Shown here: positions 58,359 through 64,000 of the stretch, one piece after another | Layout: every line of letters starts with the position of its first letter | How positions within the stretch are numbered: the stretch's first letter is position 1 | Origin: ZC4RG30 sp039917615 | Lineage (GTDB): Bacteria; Pseudomonadota; Gammaproteobacteria; Steroidobacterales; Steroidobacteraceae | Assembly: GCA_039917615.1 (NCBI GenBank) | Contig: JBDSJD010000016.1 | Span: forward strand, 1 to 64,000 | Direction of reading: 5' to 3' | Length of the DNA: 64,000 nucleotides | The notes under the pieces: generated by a model | What the model saw: the letters and a program-made list of their open reading frames with translations, nothing else | What the model was told of the DNA's origin: nothing | Databases searched by the model: none | Made by a program: the position numbers and the translations under genes

Positions 58359-59849
58359 ATGAAACGCCTCAGCCTTTGCGGATCGATCCTGGCAGCATGG
58401 TCCGCGAACTTCGCGTTCGCAGCGCCAGCGCCGCCGAGCCCGGGCGCGGCGGCATGTGCCGCGCTCGGGAATGGCCCGGCATTTGCGCAGACCCAGGTTG
58501 CAAGTGCTGCCGTTGTTCTGGCCGCAAACGGTCTGCCGGCGTACTGCGAAGTGCAGGGAGTCATCCGCGCCGACAAAGGGTCGCAGATCGGTGTCGTCTA
58601 TCGCCTGCCCGAGAACTGGAATCGCAAACTGCTGGCGCTGGGTGGCGGCGGCTGGATGGGCAACACGACACTGCAGGCTGCGGGCGAAGGGCTAAAGCGC
58701 GGCTATGCGACGCTGCAGACCGATGCGGGTCACACCACAGGCTCCGGTTTCGACGCAGCGCCGTGGGCGATCCAGGCGGACGGCAGCGCCAACAAGCCGA
58801 AGCTGGAAGATTTCTCGCACCGCGCCATTCATCTGATGACGGCGCGCGGCAAGGATGTAATCAAGGCGTACTTTGGCGCTGCCGCGAGCCGCGCGTATTA
58901 CCAGGGATGTTCCACCGGCGGCCGCATGGGGCTGATGGAAGTGCAGCGCTACCCTGAGGATTTCGACGGCGTGATCGCCGGGGCGCCGGTGTACACCCTG
59001 CAGACGCAGACCAGCGCACAGCTGCGCGCGTTGGCATTCGCGGCGCCCGGCGCGCGCCTGCTGCCGCAGCACCTGACGCTGGTGACCAAGGCGGTGCTTG
59101 CCGCCTGCGACGCAAAAGACGGCGCTGCGGATGGCGTGCTGCGCGATCCGCGCGCCTGCAACTTCAATCCGGCCGTGCTGGCCTGCACCGGCGGTCAGGC
59201 AGCAGACAGTTGCCTCACTGCCCCGCAAATCGCTGCGCTGCGGAAAGTCTATGCCGGGGAAAAGATGAAGAGCGGCGCCGTCGCAGCCTATCCACTGGAT
59301 ATGGGCGGGGAGACCGGCTGGGCGCGCTTCGTCGCGGCGACGGCGGCCGGCGATCCGGGCACCAACAGCGGCGGCATGCACGCGCTGCGCGGGCCGTTGC
59401 TCGGTGACAGCAATTTCGACATGAACACTTTCACTGCAGAGACGGTGGGGAAAGTGCGCAATAGCTGGCTGGCGGATGTCTACGAGGCGAAGCAGACCAA
59501 CATCACGCCGTTCGTGCGGCGGGGCGGCAAGCTGATTCTGTGGCATGGCTTCAGCGATCCGGGCCCGAGCGCCCGCGGCACGATCGAGTACTACGACGCG
59601 GCGCGCAAGGCCACGCCGCGATCCGCTGACGCGTTGCGCCTCTTCCTGGCGCCGGGCGTGGCTCATTGCGGCGGCGGCAGCGGACCGGACCGCATCAACT
59701 GGCTGGAAGCGCTGGAGAACTGGGTAGAGAAGAACCAGGCGCCGGAGCAGCTGCCGGCTACCAAGACGGATTCGAGCTTGGCCTGGAATGTGTGCGCGTA
59801 TCCGAAGCTGCCTACTGGTCAGGCGGGCGGAACGTACGCCTGCAAGTAG
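58359..59849 (+). CDS. Tannase/feruloyl esterase family protein, secreted
   Basis: 496 residues. Signal peptide MKRLSLCGSILAAWSANFAF ends at AFAA near residue 22, so it is periplasmic or secreted. The tannase family nucleophile motif is YYQGCSTGGRMGLME (Ser near 190), with Asp in WHGFSDPGPSARGTIEYY and His in LAPGVAHCGGGSGPD. Paired Cys next to Ser and His form the usual family disulfide. It probably hydrolyses esters of aromatic acids such as gallate or ferulate. Convergent with lpxC, three bases apart. Confidence 0.9.
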   Translation: MKRLSLCGSILAAWSANFAFAAPAPPSPGAAACAALGNGPAFAQTQVASAAVVLAANGLPAYCEVQGVIRADKGSQIGVVYRLPENWNRKLLALGGGGWMGNTTLQAAGEGLKRGYATLQTDAGHTTGSGFDAAPWAIQADGSANKPKLEDFSHRAIHLMTARGKDVIKAYFGAAASRAYYQGCSTGGRMGLMEVQRYPEDFDGVIAGAPVYTLQTQTSAQLRALAFAAPGARLLPQHLTLVTKAVLAACDAKDGAADGVLRDPRACNFNPAVLACTGGQAADSCLTAPQIAALRKVYAGEKMKSGAVAAYPLDMGGETGWARFVAATAAGDPGTNSGGMHALRGPLLGDSNFDMNTFTAETVGKVRNSWLADVYEAKQTNITPFVRRGGKLILWHGFSDPGPSARGTIEYYDAARKATPRSADALRLFLAPGVAHCGGGSGPDRINWLEALENWVEKNQAPEQLPATKTDSSLAWNVCAYPKLPTGQAGGTYACK

Positions 59850-59852
59850 CGC

Positions 59853-60800
59853 CTAGTAGCGGTCATCTTCCTCTTCTTCTTCGTCGTCGTGCGTTGGTTC
59901 ACGCGTGTCGATGTAGGCAATGGGCACGTCGGCCGCGGAATCGAACTCGACGATTTCCCAGGCGTCAGGCTGGGACAGCAGCTCGCGCAGCAGCCGGTTG
60001 TTCAGGCCATGCCCGGACTTGTAGCCGCTGAATTCACCGATGATGCTGTGGCCGAGCAGATACAGATCGCCGATGGCATCGAGAATCTTGTGTTTGACGA
60101 ACTCGTCCTGATAACGCAGGCCGTCTTCGTTCAACACCTTTGAATCGTCGAGCACGATGGCGTTGCCCAGGCTGCCCCCCAGCGCAAGGTTGTGCCGGCG
60201 CAGGGTTTCCAGGTCCCGCATGAAACCGAAGGTGCGCGCGCGGGCCACTTCCTTCAGGTACAGCGTCGAGGAAAAATCCATCGAGGCGCTGGACAGGTTG
60301 CGCTTGAAGATCGGATGGTCGAATTCGATCTCGAAATTGACCCGAAACCCCGGATGCGGATCAAAGCGCGCCCATTTGTCGCCATCGCGCACTTCCACGC
60401 GGCTCAGGATCCGCGCGAAGCGCTTGGGTCGGTTCTGCTCGGCAATGCCAGCCGATTGCAGCAGGAAGACGAACGGCCCGGCGCTGCCATCCATGATGGG
60501 CACTTCGGCGGCAGTCAGATCCACGGTGGCGTTGTCGATGCCGAGGCCCGCGAACGCGGACATCAGATGTTCAATGGTGGAGATGCGCACCTCGCCCTGC
60601 TGCAGCACCGTGCCCATGCGTGTGTCGCCCACCTGTGCGGCGAGCGCTGCGATGCCAACTGGAGGTGCGAGATCGGCGCGGCGAAAGACGATGCCCGTAT
60701 CGGGCGGCGCCGGATGCACCTTCATCGTGACTTGCGAGCCGCTGTGCAGGCCCACGCCAGCAGCGCTGATGCTGTTTTTGAGGGTGCGTTGACCAAACAT
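59853..60800 (-). CDS. lpxC: UDP-3-O-acyl-N-acetylglucosamine deacetylase LpxC
   Basis: Committed step of lipid A synthesis, zinc-dependent. 315 residues from ATG 60800 (MFGQRTLKNSISAAGVGLHS). Zinc and catalytic residues are in STIEHLMSAFAG (His78), VPIMDGSAGPFVF and HKILDAIGDLYLLGHSIIGE. After the normal end there is a very acidic tail, THDDEEEEEDDRY, unlike the E. coli C-terminus recognised by FtsH. Located downstream of ftsZ as usual. Upstream in-frame extension to 60899 is rejected. Confidence 0.95.
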   Translation of the reverse strand: MFGQRTLKNSISAAGVGLHSGSQVTMKVHPAPPDTGIVFRRADLAPPVGIAALAAQVGDTRMGTVLQQGEVRISTIEHLMSAFAGLGIDNATVDLTAAEVPIMDGSAGPFVFLLQSAGIAEQNRPKRFARILSRVEVRDGDKWARFDPHPGFRVNFEIEFDHPIFKRNLSSASMDFSSTLYLKEVARARTFGFMRDLETLRRHNLALGGSLGNAIVLDDSKVLNEDGLRYQDEFVKHKILDAIGDLYLLGHSIIGEFSGYKSGHGLNNRLLRELLSQPDAWEIVEFDSAADVPIAYIDTREPTHDDEEEEEDDRY

Positions 60801-60914
60801 CGGGAGACTGCCGCGACTACGGTAGCCGGTGAGGACGGCTACCGTAGCACAGATCGCTCGCGGATCAGCGGGTGCGACGGGACAGCTGAACCGTCGCAAC
60901 CGATCCGTCTCGCG

Positions 60915-62183
60915 TCAGTCCGCCTGGCGACGCAGGAACGCCGGAATATCCAGCAGTTCCTCGTTCACCTGTGCGGGATGACCCATGCCGTCGCCCACTG
61001 CGCGTGCGAAGCGCTGCACGGCAGGCTTGTCGAAACCGGCATAGTCGGCTGCGACAGGCGCCAGTGCAGGCGGGGTACGGCGGCCGGCACGCATTGCGGA
61101 ATCGCCACGCATCCCTGCGTCGCCGCGCATCCCTGCGTCGCCGCGCCTTCCGGCATCGCGTTGACTGACTGCTTCATGCGCCGGCTCACGATAGCCAAAG
61201 CCTTCGCGACCACGGCCCTGCTGGGCAACACGGTTAAGGCCCGTGGCAACCACGGTCACGCGCATTTCGTCCTGCATGTCGGGATCGATCACGGTGCCGA
61301 CCACCACGGTGGCGTCGTCCGAGGCGAACTCCCTGACGATCGAGCCCACTTCCTCGAATTCGCCGATCGACATGTCCATGCCGGCGGTGACATTCACCAG
61401 GATGCCGTGGGCATCGGCCAGATCGACGTGTTCGAGCAACGGCGACGACACCGCAGCCTCCGCAGCTGCGCGCGCACGACCCTCGCCGCGAGCATTGCCG
61501 CTGCCCATCATCGCCATGCCGGTCTCCGACATTACGGTGCGCACATCAGCAAAGTCCACGTTGATGAGACCAGGACGGGTGATGAGCTCGGCAATGCCCT
61601 GCACTGCGCCCTGCAGCACCTGGTTGGCCGACTTGAACGCGTCGAGCAACGTGGTGGAGGCGCCGAGCACCGTCAGCAGCTTCTGGTTCGGAATGGTGAT
61701 CAGCGAATCGACGTACTTCGACAGTTCGGCGATGCCGTTCTCGGCTGCGCGCGAGCGCTTGTTGCCTTCCATGTCGAAAGGCCGCGTGACTACCGCCACT
61801 GTCAGGATGCCAAGCTCCTTGGCCAGCTGCGCGACGATCGGCGCCGCGCCGGTGCCGGTGCCACCGCCCATGCCGGCGGTGATGAACAGCATGTCGGCGC
61901 CGTCGATCATCGAGATCAGACGCTCGCGATCCTCCAACGCAGCGGCACGGCCGACGTCTGGATTGGCGCCTGCGCCCAGGCCCTTGGTGATGTCGCTGCC
62001 GATCTGCAGCGAGGCCTTGACCTTCGAGTGTTTGAGCGCCTGCGCATCGGTGTTGATGCACATGAACTCCACACCCTCGATCCCGGAGGTCACCATATGG
62101 GTCACGGCGTTACCGCCGCCGCCGCCCACGCCGATGACCTTGATAACAGCGTTCTGGCTGTATGCTTCCATTACTTCAAACAT
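60915..62183 (-). CDS. ftsZ: Cell division GTPase FtsZ
   Basis: Tubulin homologue that forms the division ring. 422 residues. GVGGGGGNAVTHMV near the start, the tubulin signature GGGTGTGAAPIVAQLAKELG and the T7 loop NVDFADVRTVMSETG are intact. The C-terminal linker (about 330-400) holds tandem RGDAGM repeats, then the conserved tip LDIPAFLRRQ that binds FtsA and ZipA. MFEVMEAYSQ is the start. 33 bases after ftsA. Confidence 0.97.
   Translation of the reverse strand: MFEVMEAYSQNAVIKVIGVGGGGGNAVTHMVTSGIEGVEFMCINTDAQALKHSKVKASLQIGSDITKGLGAGANPDVGRAAALEDRERLISMIDGADMLFITAGMGGGTGTGAAPIVAQLAKELGILTVAVVTRPFDMEGNKRSRAAENGIAELSKYVDSLITIPNQKLLTVLGASTTLLDAFKSANQVLQGAVQGIAELITRPGLINVDFADVRTVMSETGMAMMGSGNARGEGRARAAAEAAVSSPLLEHVDLADAHGILVNVTAGMDMSIGEFEEVGSIVREFASDDATVVVGTVIDPDMQDEMRVTVVATGLNRVAQQGRGREGFGYREPAHEAVSQRDAGRRGDAGMRGDAGMRGDSAMRAGRRTPPALAPVAADYAGFDKPAVQRFARAVGDGMGHPAQVNEELLDIPAFLRRQAD
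61087..61158. repeat. 18-bp tandem repeat in the FtsZ linker
   Basis: Units of 18 bases, such as 61105-61122 and 61123-61140 (15 or more identical positions), code for QRDAGR-RGDAGM-RGDAGM-RGDSAM. The array remains in frame and lies in the disordered linker. Confidence 0.8.
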
Positions 62184-62216
62184 GGCTGTCAGCTCCTCAC
62201 TAGGTAGAAAACGGAT

Positions 62217-63455
62217 TCAGAAATTTCCTTTGAACCACGATTGCATGCGATCGAACATCCCCTGCACATTCCCCGACAAGGCGCGCCCCCGCGCCGCGCC
62301 CTGCGTGTTCTCCCGCGCATGGAGCAAGAGCCCCACAGCAGTTGAGTAGATGGGGTTCTGCACCACGTCGGCGAGCCCCTTGACCTGCTGCTGCGGCAAT
62401 CCCAGCCGCACCGGCATGTGGAAAATTTCCTCGGCCAGATCGATGGCGCCTTCCATGCGCGCGCTGCCGCCGGTCAGCACGATGCCCGCCGCGATGACTT
62501 CCTCGAAGCCGCTGCGCCGCAGCTCGTCGCGGATCAGGCCGAACAGTTCCTCGTAGCGCGGCTCCACTACCTCGGCCAGCGTCTGGCGCGCCAGACGACG
62601 CGCGGGACGGTCGCCGACGCTGGGCACCTCGATGCTTTCATCCGAATTGGCCAGCTGCGACAACGCGCAGGCATAGCGCACCTTGATGTCCTCGGCGTAG
62701 TGCGTTGGCGTGCGCATCGACACCGCGATGTCATTGGTCACCTGGTCGCCGGCGATGGGAATCACCGCGGTGTGGCGGATGGCGCCCTGCGAGAACACCG
62801 CGAGATCGGTGGTGCCGCCGCCGATGTCGACCAGGCACACGCCCAGTTCCTTTTCGTCATCGGTCAGGCAGGCGTGGCTTGATGCCAGCTGCTCAAGTAC
62901 CACGTCTTCCACGGTGAGGCCGCAGCGCTGCACGCACTTGATGATGTTCTGCGCGGCGCTGTCGGCGCCGGTGACGATATGCACCTTGGCCTCGAGCCGC
63001 ACGCCAGACATGCCGATCGGATCGCGGATGCCTTCCTGCCCGTCGATGATGTATTCCTGCGGCAGCACATGCAGGATGCGCTGGTCGGCGGGGATCGCCA
63101 CCGCTTTGGCGGCATCGATGACGTGCTGAACATCCACTTCGCTTACTTCGCGGTCGCGGATCGCCACCACACCGTGGGAGTTCAGGCTGCGCACATGACT
63201 GCCGGCGATGCCGGCGAACACCGCGTGGATCTCGCAGCCGGCCATGAGCTCGGCTTCTTCCACGGCGCGCTGGATGGACTGCACGGTGGACTCGATGTTC
63301 ACCACCACGCCTTTTTTCAGCCCGCGCGACGGATGCGAACCCAGGCCCACCACTTCGATGGCGCCATCCATGCCGATCTCGCCCACCAGCGCGACCACCT
63401 TGGATGTGCCGATATCCAGGCCCACGATCAAGGACCGGTCATTGCGCTTAGCCAC
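62217..63455 (-). CDS. ftsA: Cell division protein FtsA
   Basis: Actin-like membrane tether of FtsZ. 412 residues. SLIVGLDIGTSKVVALVGEI is the phosphate-1 motif; the SHS2/1C domain follows; VCLVDIGGGTTDLAVFSQGA is phosphate-2; AAGIVLTGGSARMEGAIDLA the adenosine motif. The C-terminus MFDRMQSWFKGNF is the amphipathic membrane helix. The start overlaps the end of ftsQ by eight bases. Confidence 0.97.
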   Translation of the reverse strand: MAKRNDRSLIVGLDIGTSKVVALVGEIGMDGAIEVVGLGSHPSRGLKKGVVVNIESTVQSIQRAVEEAELMAGCEIHAVFAGIAGSHVRSLNSHGVVAIRDREVSEVDVQHVIDAAKAVAIPADQRILHVLPQEYIIDGQEGIRDPIGMSGVRLEAKVHIVTGADSAAQNIIKCVQRCGLTVEDVVLEQLASSHACLTDDEKELGVCLVDIGGGTTDLAVFSQGAIRHTAVIPIAGDQVTNDIAVSMRTPTHYAEDIKVRYACALSQLANSDESIEVPSVGDRPARRLARQTLAEVVEPRYEELFGLIRDELRRSGFEEVIAAGIVLTGGSARMEGAIDLAEEIFHMPVRLGLPQQQVKGLADVVQNPIYSTAVGLLLHARENTQGAARGRALSGNVQGMFDRMQSWFKGNF

Positions 63456-64000
63456 GCTTCACCTCATCTGCTTTCACCCGCCAGCCGACGGCGAAACCAT
63501 TGGCATACCGCATGTCGACATACTTGATCTCTGCGGCCTGGGCGGCGACGATGCGCGCGGCCGCAACGATGAACCGGTCAAAGCGCTCGTCGACCTGGGT
63601 GTGGCCGAGTCGCAAATGCACACCGTTATCGAGTTCGACTTCCCATGAGCCACGCTCATCCAGTTGCAGGCGCGACAGCCGCAACCCCGCTTCGATCAGT
63701 CGTGGCTGCGCGGCGAGATAGCGTTCGGTCATATTCGCTTCTGATCCCGGTGGTCCGGCAAGCTCGGGCAGTTCGGCAGGAATGTGGCGCGAGTCACGCA
63801 CGAAAACTTCACCGCGTGTATTCAACAAACCGGATTCCCCCCAGCGCGCCACCGGCGTCTGCTCGATCACCTGCACCGCAAGGCTGCGTGGCCAGCTGCG
63901 CGCCACGCTGGCTCGATCGACCCAGGGAATCTGCTGCACGGCCAGACTCACTGCCTGCAGGTCCACACCCACCATGCCGTGTTGACCCAGCGCCGTGCGC
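63448..64000 (-). CDS. ftsQ: Cell division protein FtsQ, C-terminal part (cut by window edge)
   Basis: Bitopic divisome protein. About 184 C-terminal residues are present; the N-terminus and membrane helix lie beyond base 64000. The end of the POTRA domain reads IPWVDRASVARSWPRSLAVQ then VIEQTPVARWGESGLLNTRG, the FtsQ signature. The beta domain with NGVHLRLGHTQVDERFDRFI follows. The frame is open upstream of the ATG at 63975 (RTALGQHG precedes it), so that ATG is internal. Confidence 0.93.
   Translation of the reverse strand, partial: RTALGQHGMVGVDLQAVSLAVQQIPWVDRASVARSWPRSLAVQVIEQTPVARWGESGLLNTRGEVFVRDSRHIPAELPELAGPPGSEANMTERYLAAQPRLIEAGLRLSRLQLDERGSWEVELDNGVHLRLGHTQVDERFDRFIVAAARIVAAQAAEIKYVDMRYANGFAVGWRVKADEVKRG

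Noticed and set aside
60192..62207. 671-codon plus-strand frame opposite lpxC and ftsZ
   Set aside because: Spans two certain genes in antisense and shows no domain.

Overview
The window is a stretch of visibly GC-rich bacterial chromosome from a gammaproteobacterium. The evidence for this is the gene order, not any single gene: cinA-recA-recX-alaS with a consensus LexA box, sucCD back to back with pilSR, pilD followed by coaE-zapD-yacG, and ftsQ-ftsA-ftsZ-lpxC with dciA, an M23 peptidase, secA and mutT close by. This combination fits the Xanthomonadales/Nevskiales side of the class, but the exact lineage is inference. No tRNA, rRNA, CRISPR array or prophage was recognised.

Region 1 (1-2.7 kb) is DNA repair and translation: alaS (cut by the window edge), recX, recA and cinA. 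Region 2 (2.7-14.3 kb) is an accessory block lying between cinA and mutS, which are usually close neighbours. It holds two MFS transporters, two orphan antitoxins (FitA-like and MazE-like, the latter followed by a decayed mazF start) and an AbiEi/AbiEii type IV toxin-antitoxin pair with a long palindromic operator. It also holds an acyltransferase-3 gene, a BlaI-type repressor and a BlaR1-like M56 metalloprotease fused to a lytic-transglycosylase domain, then an intact IS5-family element, a small membrane protein and a divergent rhomboid-like gene. The acyltransferase and blaI promoters share the same palindrome, ACTAA-N4-TTAGT, so these three genes look like one peptidoglycan-sensing regulon. 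This is the strongest candidate for an undescribed system here.

Region 3 (14.3-27.3 kb) has mutS, a YejABEF/Dpp-like peptide ABC transporter operon (with the fossil of another ATPase gene at its head), a BNR beta-propeller/MoaD-like/DctA operon, and an XRE-cupin regulator with its own palindromic operators. Region 4 (27.3-42.4 kb) is mostly housekeeping: a lipase-like gene, aspS, an aldehyde dehydrogenase, DUF502, fmdB, clpB, a ZIP transporter, pgeF, rluD, bamD, nadE, and sucC-sucD. SucD carries an extraordinary histone-H1-like basic tail of about 96 residues.

Region 5 (42.5-52.7 kb) is type IV pilus biogenesis: pilSR, then pilA under a sigma-54 promoter, and pilBCD, followed by coaE, zapD and yacG. 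A ccdAB pair sits between pilR and pilA. Region 6 (52.7-64 kb) is export and division: a hypothetical gene, mutT, secA, an M23 peptidase, dciA, a phd/vapC pair, a tannase-family esterase, lpxC, ftsZ, ftsA and ftsQ (cut by the window edge). Toxin-antitoxin modules are frequent, with five loci, of which three are complete. Several genes (clpB, fmdB, phd) have promoter-like elements so close to the start codon that leaderless transcripts are plausible.
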